Below, one piece after another: positions 1 to 5,087 of a DNA stretch of 5,087 bases. The notes under the pieces were generated by a model. The model had not been told where the DNA came from and ran no database searches. It saw only the letters and a program-made list of their open reading frames with translations. The first letter of the stretch is position 1, and each line of letters starts with the position of its first letter. Source of the stretch: Bacillota bacterium (GTDB lineage: Bacteria; Bacillota; Clostridia; Acetivibrionales; DTU013); the NCBI GenBank assembly GCA_023415815.1, contig JAEZJL010000278.1, positions 1 to 5,087 on the forward strand. Reading direction: 5' to 3'. The position numbers were made by a program, and so were the translations under genes.

Positions 1-503
1 ACCCTAAACCGTCCGGTGATTTCGGCGCGGAGAAGGTGGACGAGGCGTCTGCTTTCAAGTACTGCGGCAATCTGGGAAAACGCCTGGGACTTGACGCTCT
101 GAAGATAAGCGGGAGAATACGTACCGAGGAGAGGCTTGAAATTCGGGCGGCGGAATCCTTTATCACCCTGCCGGGCCAAATGCCGGCCGATCTCTCAGGC
201 AGACCCCGGATGGCGCAGGGGCCGGATGTGACGCTGCGCTTACAGGCGGTGAGACTGGGGACGAATATACTTCTTGGGATGTCCTGCGCGCCTGTCTGCC
301 CAGTCGGAATGCGCTTAAAGAAAATTTCTCCATATAAAAGCACCGTGCTGGTGACGCATGCGGGCGAGTCCTGCGGCTATATCGCGGACGATCTTGGGTG
401 TGAAAGGAAAACCTTTGAATATCACAGGATGAGGGTTCAAAAGGGCTATGCGGAGCCGGCCCTGCAGGAGGAGTTCCGTAAGCTGCTGGGCATGCTTGAA
501 TAA
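1..503 (+). CDS. Neutral/alkaline ceramidase-like protein, C-terminal part (5' end outside window)
   Basis: The frame is open from the first bases of the window to the TAA at 501-503, giving about 166 residues. A GTG at 36 lies inside this open frame and has no convincing ribosome binding site, so the true start is probably upstream of the window. The C-terminal half has the layout seen in bacterial proteins of the neutral/alkaline non-lysosomal ceramidase superfamily: a strand pair (LRLQAVRLGTNILLGM), then an 'SPYKSTVLVTHAGESCGYI' segment, then a helical tail. In characterised members this region follows the catalytic domain, and they hydrolyse the amide bond of N-acylsphingosine. The usual PGE-type turn after the strand pair appears here as 'SCAPV', so ceramidase activity should not be assumed. 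The catalytic zinc-binding part is not in view. The gene ends 38 bases before the garR-like gene with no clear terminator between them, which suggests cotranscription. Family assignment is from remembered motif resemblance only and is moderately sure. Confidence 0.6.
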   Translation, partial: PKPSGDFGAEKVDEASAFKYCGNLGKRLGLDALKISGRIRTEERLEIRAAESFITLPGQMPADLSGRPRMAQGPDVTLRLQAVRLGTNILLGMSCAPVCPVGMRLKKISPYKSTVLVTHAGESCGYIADDLGCERKTFEYHRMRVQKGYAEPALQEEFRKLLGMLE

Positions 504-526
504 GGGGCCGGAAAAATGACCGGAAC

Positions 527-533
527 AAGGAGG
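527..533 (+). promoter_or_regulatory. Ribosome binding site of the garR-like gene
   Basis: AAGGAGG is a near-complete match to the anti-Shine-Dalgarno sequence and lies eight bases before the ATG at 542. It fixes the start. It sits in a 38-base spacer with no promoter-like element, in keeping with cotranscription from the upstream gene. Confidence 0.9.
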
Positions 534-541
534 AATGACAA

Positions 542-1426
542 ATGAAAGTTGGATTTATCGGGCTTGGCATTATGGGCAAGCCGATGTGCAAAAACCTGAT
601 TAAAGCGGGGCATGAGCTGATGGTATACGATTTGAACAGGGACGCCGTAAAGGAAGTCGCAGAGGCTGGAGCTTCGGCGGCGGACTCTGTCGCCGGGGTG
701 ACGGCACGCAGCGGCGTCGTTATTACCATGCTTCCGAATTCCCCGCATGTCAGGGAGGTGGTTATGGGAAAGGGCGGCGTGCTGGAAAGCGCGTGCGAGG
801 GGCTGATTTTAATCGATATGAGCTCCATAGCGCCGTTTGCCTCACAGGAGATTGCCGGGGCGTGCGCGGCCAGGGGGGTAAATATGCTGGAGGCGCCTGT
901 TTCGGGTGGAGAAACGAAGGCTGTGGACGGCACTCTTGCCATTATGGCCGGGGGAGATATTGCCGTATTTGAGCAAACGAGGGGACTTCTGCTCGATATG
1001 GGCGCCAGCGTCACATACTGCGGCGGTATCGGAGCCGGAAATACGGTGAAGCTCGCCAACCAGGTGATTGTCGCCCTGAATATTGCGGCATGCGCGGAGG
1101 CCTTTACGCTGGCAAAGAAAGCCGGCGTGGTCCCTTCGGTTGTTCTGGACGCCATAAAGGGAGGACTTGCAGGTTCTACGGTGATGAATTCAAAAGTCCC
1201 CATGATGATTGAAGGGGATTTCAAGCCGGGCTTTAAAATCGACCTGCATATCAAGGATCTTGGCAATGCGCTTGAAACGGCCCACAGACTGGGATCTCCG
1301 CTTCCCCTGACGGCTTTCGCAATGGAGATGCTGCAGACGCTCCATGCCGACGGATACGGACAGAACGACCACAGCGCGCTGGCCAGGTACTATTCTAAAT
1401 TGTCCGGCACTCCAATCGACGGATAG
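542..1426 (+). CDS. garR: 2-hydroxy-3-oxopropionate (tartronate semialdehyde) reductase, beta-hydroxyacid dehydrogenase family
   Basis: This cytoplasmic enzyme is expected to reduce tartronate semialdehyde to D-glycerate with NAD(P)H, a late step of glucarate/galactarate and glyoxylate catabolism. The 294 residues match the family length and resemble E. coli GarR along the whole protein. The Rossmann motif GLGIMG is at residues 7-12. 'MLPNSPHV' (63-70) and 'DMSSIAP' (92-98) match GarR closely. The substrate-binding signature APVSGG is at 118-123, the GAGNTVKLANQ segment (164-174) carries the likely catalytic Lys170 and Asn174, and 'DLHIKDL' (234-240) holds the conserved Lys238-Asp239 pair. 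The C-terminal 'DHSAL' (276-280) is also shared. Residues Asp30 to Arg33 after the second strand leave NADH or NADPH preference open. The start at 542 is set by AAGGAGG at 527-533, eight bases upstream. Related 3-hydroxyisobutyrate dehydrogenases are the main alternative, but the similarity in segments specific to GarR favours this call. Confidence 0.93.
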   Translation: MKVGFIGLGIMGKPMCKNLIKAGHELMVYDLNRDAVKEVAEAGASAADSVAGVTARSGVVITMLPNSPHVREVVMGKGGVLESACEGLILIDMSSIAPFASQEIAGACAARGVNMLEAPVSGGETKAVDGTLAIMAGGDIAVFEQTRGLLLDMGASVTYCGGIGAGNTVKLANQVIVALNIAACAEAFTLAKKAGVVPSVVLDAIKGGLAGSTVMNSKVPMMIEGDFKPGFKIDLHIKDLGNALETAHRLGSPLPLTAFAMEMLQTLHADGYGQNDHSALARYYSKLSGTPIDG

Positions 1427-1430
1427 GGAT

Positions 1431-1460
1431 ATTGTTCACAATTTAAAACAATCATTTTTT
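1431..1460 (+). terminator. Weak possible terminator after garR
   Basis: ATTGTT (1431-1436) and AACAAT (1447-1452) can form a six-pair stem with a ten-base loop, followed two bases later by six T (1455-1460). It starts five bases after the garR stop. The stem is almost all A-U and would be unstable, so this may instead be an operator-like dyad: ATTGT-TC-ACAAT at 1431-1442 is a second, overlapping inverted repeat. Low confidence. Confidence 0.2.
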
Positions 1461-1486
1461 AACAGGAATAAAAAAGATTATATATC
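1459..1486 (+). promoter_or_regulatory. Candidate promoter upstream of the NHL gene (distal)
   Basis: TTAACA at 1459-1464 matches five of six positions of a sigma-A -35 element. TATATC at 1481-1486, after a 16-base spacer, matches four of six positions of the -10. A transcript from here would have a leader of about 165 bases running through the inverted-repeat cluster at 1560-1621. The assignment rests on consensus match only. Confidence 0.25.
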
Positions 1487-1512
1487 GGCGCTGCCGAACA
1501 GAATCGCCCGGA

Positions 1513-1541
1513 TTTTAAAGATACGCAAAAATGATTATAGT
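1513..1541 (+). promoter_or_regulatory. Candidate promoter upstream of the NHL gene (proximal)
   Basis: TATAGT at 1536-1541 matches five of six -10 positions. The hexamer 17 bases upstream, TTTTAA at 1513-1518, matches only three of six -35 positions. If it is used, transcription would start near 1548, just before the TTACGA/TCGTAA dyad, a typical place for an operator. It is an alternative to the distal candidate. Confidence 0.28.
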
Positions 1542-1559
1542 ATGACGCTTTTTTGTGTG

Positions 1560-1576
1560 TTACGATTTGCTCGTAA
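1560..1576 (+). repeat. Perfect inverted repeat TTACGA-N5-TCGTAA (operator-like)
   Basis: Two perfect six-base arms flank the spacer TTTGC. The element is the first of several dyads in the spacer before the NHL gene, about 80 bases upstream of its start. Its size and symmetry suit a dimeric regulator's binding site. No regulator can be assigned. A role as a small RNA hairpin is also possible. Confidence 0.4.
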
Positions 1577-1577
1577 A

Positions 1578-1615
1578 TCCGGAAAGGCCGGAACTGTCAG
1601 TTCAAAACCCGCGGG
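1578..1615 (+). repeat. Cluster of three further short dyads
   Basis: Three inverted repeats follow one another: TCCGG-AAAGG-CCGGA at 1578-1592, GAACTG-T-CAGTTC at 1591-1603, and the eight-base palindrome CCCGCGGG at 1608-1615. AAACC (1605-1609) can also pair with GGTTT (1617-1621) around the last one. They lie in non-coding sequence between garR and the NHL gene. They could be protein-binding sites or a chain of small hairpins in the leader; the sequence alone does not decide. Confidence 0.4.
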
Positions 1616-1644
1616 AGGTTTGTCTGAATAAAATTATACAAACG

Positions 1645-1666
1645 AAAGGGGATACCTATGAGGTAT
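1645..1666 (+). promoter_or_regulatory. Ribosome binding site and start-codon dyad of the NHL gene
   Basis: AAAGGGG at 1645-1651 lies six bases before the ATG at 1658. The six bases before the start codon (ATACCT, 1652-1657) are the exact reverse complement of the six after it (AGGTAT, 1661-1666), so the ATG would sit in the loop of a small hairpin. This could reduce translation initiation or be chance; the dyad itself is seen directly. Confidence 0.55.
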
Positions 1667-2641
1667 GAACTTGTTAAAAAGGATTATATGATGAAGCTGG
1701 ATGATGTCGGAGGGGTTGCGGTAGATTCGAAGGACAACGTATACGTGGCTCTTCGCGCCCCCATGACGCCGATCATCATCTTTGACAAAAACGGAGACTT
1801 CGTGGACGCGATAGGAACCTCGCTGAAGGTAAGAAATGCGCACGGAATCGATGTTGACGCCGAGGACAATGTTTTGATCGTGGACGGCGCCAGGCATGTC
1901 GTGCATAAACTGTCCAAAACCGGAGAGCTGCTGCTGACGCTTGGGAATCTTGACACCCCTTCACTGGAGAGCGGGGCGATCAACAGCGACTTCAAGACGA
2001 TTAAAAGAGGAGGCCCTCCGTTTTACAATCCGGCCAAGGTGGCGACGTCCAAATCCTGCGACATCTATGTTGCGGACGGTTACGGAAACTCCCGCGTACA
2101 TCACTTTTCCAAGGACGGAAAGCTGATCAGGTCATGGGGTGAACCGGGCAAGGGACCCGGAGAGTTCCATATCGTACACGGAATTGGAGTGGACCAGGAT
2201 AACGGCGACGTTTATGTATGCGACCGCGAAAACCTGAGGATCCAGATCTTCGACGGCGACGGCAATCTCAAAGCCATCTGGGACAACCTGTGGCGGCCGA
2301 CCGACGTCGATATCCGCGGGGACTATGTTTACGTCTCCGAGATAGGAGAAGTATTATTTACGGATAACGTTTACTTTGATCCGAAATATCACCGCCATCC
2401 TTCCCAACTGAGGGTGTTCGACAAGAAGGGCAACGAGCTGGCGAAGATAGGCACGGAGGACGGAGGAGTGCCGGGGAGCTTCATGGGAGCGCACGGCATC
2501 TGCGTCGATAGCAGCGGAGACATCTATGCCTGCGAGGTGAACAACTGGTGCAGGCACGACGCATACGCGGCGTGGCCGAACGGACTCGGAGCGCCCACCG
2601 GTGTACATCCCTCCTTCCAGAAATTCAAAAGAATAGACTGA
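1658..2641 (+). CDS. NHL-repeat beta-propeller, peptidyl-alpha-hydroxyglycine alpha-amidating lyase (PAL)-like
   Basis: The 327-residue protein is built of NHL repeats (for example 'HGIDVDAEDNVLIVD' 62-76 and 'HGICVDSSGDIYACE' 279-293), which fold as a six-bladed propeller. It has no signal peptide and no membrane segment, so it should be cytoplasmic. It resembles the lyase domain of peptidylglycine amidating monooxygenase, which cleaves an alpha-hydroxyglycine to an amide and glyoxylate. From remembered rat PAL residues, the zinc ligands His585, His690 and His786 correspond to His62, His174 and His279, and the catalytic Arg533, Tyr654 and Arg706 to Arg33, Tyr142 and Arg190. 'DGYGNSRV' (140-147) and 'CDREN-R' (188-194) are the strongest local matches, and the His174-Arg190 spacing of 16 is identical. 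A lactonase-like role on a sugar derivative is the alternative. The start follows AAAGGGG at 1645-1651. Residues 221-250 depart from regular NHL spacing. The true substrate is unknown. Confidence 0.82.
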   Translation: MRYELVKKDYMMKLDDVGGVAVDSKDNVYVALRAPMTPIIIFDKNGDFVDAIGTSLKVRNAHGIDVDAEDNVLIVDGARHVVHKLSKTGELLLTLGNLDTPSLESGAINSDFKTIKRGGPPFYNPAKVATSKSCDIYVADGYGNSRVHHFSKDGKLIRSWGEPGKGPGEFHIVHGIGVDQDNGDVYVCDRENLRIQIFDGDGNLKAIWDNLWRPTDVDIRGDYVYVSEIGEVLFTDNVYFDPKYHRHPSQLRVFDKKGNELAKIGTEDGGVPGSFMGAHGICVDSSGDIYACEVNNWCRHDAYAAWPNGLGAPTGVHPSFQKFKRID

Positions 2642-2701
2642 TTGTTGTTGTGATTCTCTCTTACAGCCATGATTTACCGGTAGTTCAACGGGCTCAAAGA
2701 T

Positions 2702-2730
2702 TTGTAGCAGGATAAAAAGTATTCTATAAT
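2702..2730 (+). promoter_or_regulatory. Candidate promoter of the solute-binding protein gene
   Basis: A perfect TATAAT at 2725-2730 is preceded, after 17 bases, by TTGTAG at 2702-2707, which matches only the TTG of the -35 consensus. Transcription would start near 2737, leaving a leader of only about 12 bases with the ribosome binding site at its extreme 5' end. This is unusual, so the element may be a chance match and the gene may be read from the upstream operon. The spacer 2642-2748 also holds the palindrome TACCGGTA (2675-2682) and no evident terminator. Confidence 0.35.
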
Positions 2731-2748
2731 AAAAAAGGAGAGATCAAA

Positions 2749-4392
2749 ATGCGTAAAAGCTACTTCATCACAAAAACTCTTGCATTAATATGCGCGGCAG
2801 TGTTGTTTCTAGGGATTGTTTCGGGCTGCGGCGCTTCGAATCAAGGCAGCGGGCAGAGCGCATCCTCCTCCGCACCGGCGGCTTCGGCGGGAGCGGACCA
2901 GCCGGCTCCGGCGGCTGCGGAGCGCGACAAGCTGTCCATCATGGTGCAGATAAACTATTCGGAAGCGCCCAATGACAGCAATGAAGTTGAAAAGATGATT
3001 GAAGAATTCTCCAATACCGACTTGAAAATTATCTGGGTTCCTGTTGGAAACTATAACGAAAAGGTAAATCTAGCCATCACCTCCAACGATCTTCCCAACG
3101 CGATCTCCATCTTGAAAATCAAAGATCCTGTTTTTGTCAATGCCGCGCGCGCCGGGATGTTCTGGGATATCAAGGATAAAATGCCGGACCTCAAGACGCT
3201 GAATGCGAACTACAATCCGGACATGCTGAAAAACGCTTCGATTGACGGCCAGCTCTACGGACTGCCCAGGGCGCGGCCGCTCACCCGCAACGGCATTATT
3301 TTAAGAAAGGACTGGCTCAAGAATGTCGGTCTGGAAAACAAGCAGCCCGCTACGCTGGATGATCTCTATACTATAATAAAGGCGTTTGCAACCCAGGACC
3401 CGGATAAAAACGGGAAAAACGATACCAACGGCATCCTGGTCGGCGTCGAGTCCGACGGGAAACCGCAGGGCTGCACGCTGGAGACGCTGGACGTGGCCTT
3501 CGGCGGCGGAAACGGCTGGGAACAGAAGGACGGCAAGCTGATACCCACGTTCACGACCGACGTCCACATAAAGACGCTCAACTATTTAAAGAGACTGTAT
3601 GACGAAAAGCTTATGAACCAGGACTTTGCCACGGTTCAGCCGTCGCAGTTCTATGAAATACTGGATAAGGAAAGGGCCGGCTTCTTCTTCCAGACCCTTA
3701 CGGACGCCCATGAGAGGCTGGACAATATCGTGAAGGTAGTCCAGGCGAGGGACCCCGAGCTTGCCAAGATGCAGGCGGTCGACGCCAAGGCTGAGATATT
3801 TGACACCATCTACCAGATCCAGTCGGCGGACGGCAAGATACGCGCTTCCACACAGGACGGCTTCAACGGCGTATGGGCGTTTTCCAAAACCAGCAACAAA
3901 ACCGACGCGGACCTTATGAAGATATTGAGCTTCTTCGATAAGATGGACACTCCCGACGGACAGGCAATCATAGAATGGGGAAAGGAAGGCCTGCACTGGT
4001 CCAAGAAGGACGGCGTACCCACAATGACAGGCGACTCGCTGGTTTTCAGCCGCGAGGTTCAGCCGTACTGGCAGCTCTTCTGCACCAACCGCGAAACCGA
4101 CCGTTCCTCCATAAAGGGTTATGTGGCGCCCATGTATACCAAGGTTTACAAGGAAATGGGCTCGCTGCTTCCATATGCCGTTTTCAATCCCATCGTACCC
4201 CTGGTGTCGGACACCTACTCAACGAACGGCGCAATTCTGGATAAGATCATCAACGACGCAAGGTCCAAGTACATCATGGGCGTAATTGACGAGGCCGGCT
4301 GGAAGGCGGCGGTCGATCAATGGAGGCAGCAGGGCGGCGACAAGATGATCGAGGAATATACCGAGCAGTATCAGAAATACGGCGTCAATTAG
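2749..4392 (+). CDS. Extracellular solute-binding lipoprotein of an ABC importer (LplA/AlgQ type)
   Basis: The 547-residue protein captures a ligand outside the membrane and delivers it to ABC permeases. Residues 1-26 are a lipoprotein signal peptide: Arg2-Lys3, a hydrophobic core at about 10-24, then the lipobox V-S-G-C with the lipidated Cys27. A Ser/Ala/Pro/Gln-rich tether follows (28-58). The mature domain starts at 'KLSIMVQINY' (61-70) and keeps features of the large oligosaccharide-binding class: 'DGQLYGLPRARP' (166-177), 'ILRKDWLKNVGL' (184-195), and an EF-hand-like calcium loop DPDKNGKNDTNG (217-228) with Asp217, Asp219, Asn221 and Asp225 in ligand positions, as in AlgQ-type proteins. 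The length suits this class (about 500-560). AAGGAG at 2735-2740, eight bases upstream, supports the start. The ligand cannot be read from the sequence; an oligosaccharide or uronate-type sugar is a reasonable guess. No permease gene follows directly; a regulator does. Confidence 0.93.
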   Translation: MRKSYFITKTLALICAAVLFLGIVSGCGASNQGSGQSASSSAPAASAGADQPAPAAAERDKLSIMVQINYSEAPNDSNEVEKMIEEFSNTDLKIIWVPVGNYNEKVNLAITSNDLPNAISILKIKDPVFVNAARAGMFWDIKDKMPDLKTLNANYNPDMLKNASIDGQLYGLPRARPLTRNGIILRKDWLKNVGLENKQPATLDDLYTIIKAFATQDPDKNGKNDTNGILVGVESDGKPQGCTLETLDVAFGGGNGWEQKDGKLIPTFTTDVHIKTLNYLKRLYDEKLMNQDFATVQPSQFYEILDKERAGFFFQTLTDAHERLDNIVKVVQARDPELAKMQAVDAKAEIFDTIYQIQSADGKIRASTQDGFNGVWAFSKTSNKTDADLMKILSFFDKMDTPDGQAIIEWGKEGLHWSKKDGVPTMTGDSLVFSREVQPYWQLFCTNRETDRSSIKGYVAPMYTKVYKEMGSLLPYAVFNPIVPLVSDTYSTNGAILDKIINDARSKYIMGVIDEAGWKAAVDQWRQQGGDKMIEEYTEQYQKYGVN

Positions 4393-4422
4393 GGCAAAAT
4401 GCTGCGGTACCTGATATATTCC

Positions 4423-4438
4423 AGGCTTTCAGCCTTTG
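4423..4438 (+). terminator. Weak possible terminator after the solute-binding protein gene
   Basis: AGGCT-TTC-AGCCT (4423-4435) forms a perfect five-pair stem with a three-base loop, followed by TTTG, 31 bases after the stop codon. The stem is short and the T run is poor, so termination would be partial at best. It directly abuts the -35 of the candidate promoter at 4436. Confidence 0.25.
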
Positions 4439-4464
4439 TATCCGGCAGATGAATTATATATAAT
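4436..4464 (+). promoter_or_regulatory. Candidate promoter of the regulator gene
   Basis: TTGTAT at 4436-4441 and a perfect TATAAT at 4459-4464 are separated by 17 bases, within the most A/T-rich part of the spacer. The -35 matches the consensus only in TTG. Transcription would start near 4471 and give a leader of about 160 bases that includes the hairpin at 4564-4605. The arrangement is very like the candidate promoter ahead of the solute-binding protein gene. Confidence 0.45.
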
Positions 4465-4563
4465 GATTATGTAAAGTAAATAAGTATATGAAGAGCTTGG
4501 AAACGTCACAACACACAAAGAACTGGCCAGATTTCATTGAAAAGAAATGCTCCCTCTAAAGGA

Positions 4564-4605
4564 GAAGCAGCCCTGCGGCTTGATATGCAGCCGCAGGACT
4601 GTTTC
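4564..4605 (+). repeat. Long imperfect hairpin between lipoprotein and regulator genes
   Basis: CCTGCGGC (4572-4579) and GCCGCAGG (4590-4597) are perfect eight-base arms around a ten-base loop. After one C/A mismatch the stem continues with GAAGCAG (4564-4570) against CTGTTTC (4599-4605), including one G-U pair, giving about 15 pairs. No T run follows on either strand, so it is not a standard intrinsic terminator. It may stabilise the 3' end of the lipoprotein mRNA or act as a leader element of the regulator gene, whose ribosome binding site begins 15 bases later. Confidence 0.7.
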
Positions 4606-4619
4606 CGTTGAAGCGGTAC

Positions 4620-4625
4620 AGGAGG
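4620..4625 (+). promoter_or_regulatory. Ribosome binding site that decides the regulator's start
   Basis: AGGAGG lies two bases before an ATG at 4628 and five bases before a second, adjacent in-frame ATG at 4631. Two bases is too close for efficient initiation, so the ATG at 4631 is the better start. Confidence 0.8.
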
Positions 4626-4630
4626 CTATG

Positions 4631-5087
4631 ATGAAAAAATTGGTCGACAGGATCTACCCGTCAAACTTTTTATACAAGCTTGTCATCTTCGGACTGCTGC
4701 TGGGCTGTCTGCCTATATCCGTCGTGGGTATATTTTCGTATTACCAGTCCTCCGACATCATAGAGGAAAAGGAGCGTCAGAGCAACCTCCAGATGCTGCT
4801 TCAGACGCAGATGCATGTGGAGCGCGTACTGATGAATACGGATATCATCCTGAGAAATTTCATCGATTCGCCCAATACCGTGGAAGCGATAGAAAGCGAT
4901 ATGAGCGGAAAAGACTTTCAGTGCTTTCAGGAGCTGTCCAAGCGTCTGAATGTGGTGCAGCCGTTTGATGTGACGAATACCGGCGCCTGTATGGTAAACA
5001 TTTCAAGGGGCTGGGTCGTCAACAACAACGGCCTCTACCGGCTGAGCGAGGCTGAAAACGCCGAAAAATACAGGGCCTTCACGATGC
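4631..5087 (+). CDS. Membrane-anchored sensor/regulator, N-terminal part (AraC-type regulator or YesM-like kinase; 3' end outside window)
   Basis: The frame stays open from the ATG at 4631 to the window edge (152 codons). A short positive cytoplasmic tip (KKLVDR, then K16) precedes one clear membrane segment at about 17-38 containing 'GCLPISVVGIFSYY' (25-38). A polar helical stretch rich in Glu and Gln follows (39-75, 'EEKERQSNLQMLLQTQMHVE'), and then the start of an extracellular sensor domain, probably Cache-like. This architecture and the wording of the segment after the membrane match the N-termini of large AraC-family regulators and YesM-type histidine kinases that sit beside LplA-type transporters in Bacillota. 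The output domain lies beyond the window, so the two cannot be told apart; I lean to the AraC type with a C-terminal helix-turn-helix domain. It probably controls the neighbouring lipoprotein gene in response to an extracellular signal. Confidence 0.75.
   Translation, partial: MKKLVDRIYPSNFLYKLVIFGLLLGCLPISVVGIFSYYQSSDIIEEKERQSNLQMLLQTQMHVERVLMNTDIILRNFIDSPNTVEAIESDMSGKDFQCFQELSKRLNVVQPFDVTNTGACMVNISRGWVVNNNGLYRLSEAENAEKYRAFTM

Noticed and set aside
36..503. GTG at 36 as the start of the first gene
   Set aside because: The frame is open upstream to the window edge, the preceding bases contain no convincing ribosome binding site, and the family is much longer than 155 residues.
163..1266. A 367-codon open frame on the - strand
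   Set aside because: It lies antisense to garR and the end of the ceramidase-like gene, spans two well-supported genes and their spacer, and its protein is low-complexity Ser/Pro/Ala-rich with no recognisable motif. It is a by-product of codon use on the + strand.
1432..1451. Rex-type redox operator (TTGTT...AACAA)
   Set aside because: The outer half-sites fit, but their spacing is longer than in the Rex consensus and the inner bases do not match.
1344..1631. A 95-codon open frame on the + strand covering the end of garR and the spacer
   Set aside because: It begins inside garR in another frame, has no ribosome binding site, and its protein has no recognisable features. A shorter internal start at 1542 also lacks a ribosome binding site.
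2642..2748. tRNA or terminator in the spacer before the lipoprotein gene
   Set aside because: A 'GTTCAA' string is present, but no cloverleaf can be drawn, and there is no G/C-rich stem followed by a T run.
3586..3996. A 136-codon open frame on the - strand inside the lipoprotein gene
   Set aside because: It is fully antisense to a strongly supported gene, with no initiation signal or family resemblance.
4628..4630. First ATG of the ATGATG pair as the regulator start
   Set aside because: It is only two bases from the AGGAGG, too close for good initiation; the second ATG has a workable spacing of five.

Overview
The window looks like a catabolic or uptake locus from a Bacillota bacterium, most likely a Clostridia or Paenibacillus-type lineage. 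The evidence is strong AGGAGG-type ribosome binding sites, A/T-rich spacers between moderately G/C-rich genes, a lipoprotein solute-binding protein of the LplA/AlgQ type, and a membrane-anchored regulator of the kind that controls such transporters in Bacillota. All five supported genes lie on the + strand. The first gene enters from the left edge and the last runs off the right edge.

Layout: (1) 1-503, the C-terminal end of a protein that resembles the neutral/alkaline ceramidase superfamily. (2) 542-1426, a complete 2-hydroxy-3-oxopropionate (tartronate semialdehyde) reductase, GarR/GlxR type, 38 bases downstream and probably in the same operon. (3) 1427-1657, an A/T-rich spacer with possible promoters and a cluster of short inverted repeats. 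(4) 1658-2641, a cytoplasmic NHL-repeat beta-propeller that appears to keep the metal-binding and catalytic residues of peptidyl-alpha-hydroxyglycine alpha-amidating lyase (PAL). (5) 2642-2748, a short spacer with a TATAAT element very close to the next gene. (6) 2749-4392, a complete extracellular solute-binding lipoprotein. (7) 4393-4630, a spacer with a candidate promoter and a long imperfect hairpin. (8) 4631 to the end, the N-terminal sensor part of a membrane-bound regulator.

Taken together (inference), the lipoprotein captures a substrate, probably a carbohydrate or sugar-acid derivative, for an ABC importer whose permeases are not in this window. The regulator senses an extracellular cue, and the soluble enzymes process the imported material. 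GarR points to a route through tartronate semialdehyde to D-glycerate. The roles of the ceramidase-like and PAL-like proteins are not known. Their pairing with GarR and an importer is the most interesting aspect, since both families act on amide or alpha-hydroxy (hemiaminal-like) chemistry in their characterised members. No RNA genes, mobile elements, CRISPR arrays or origins were seen.
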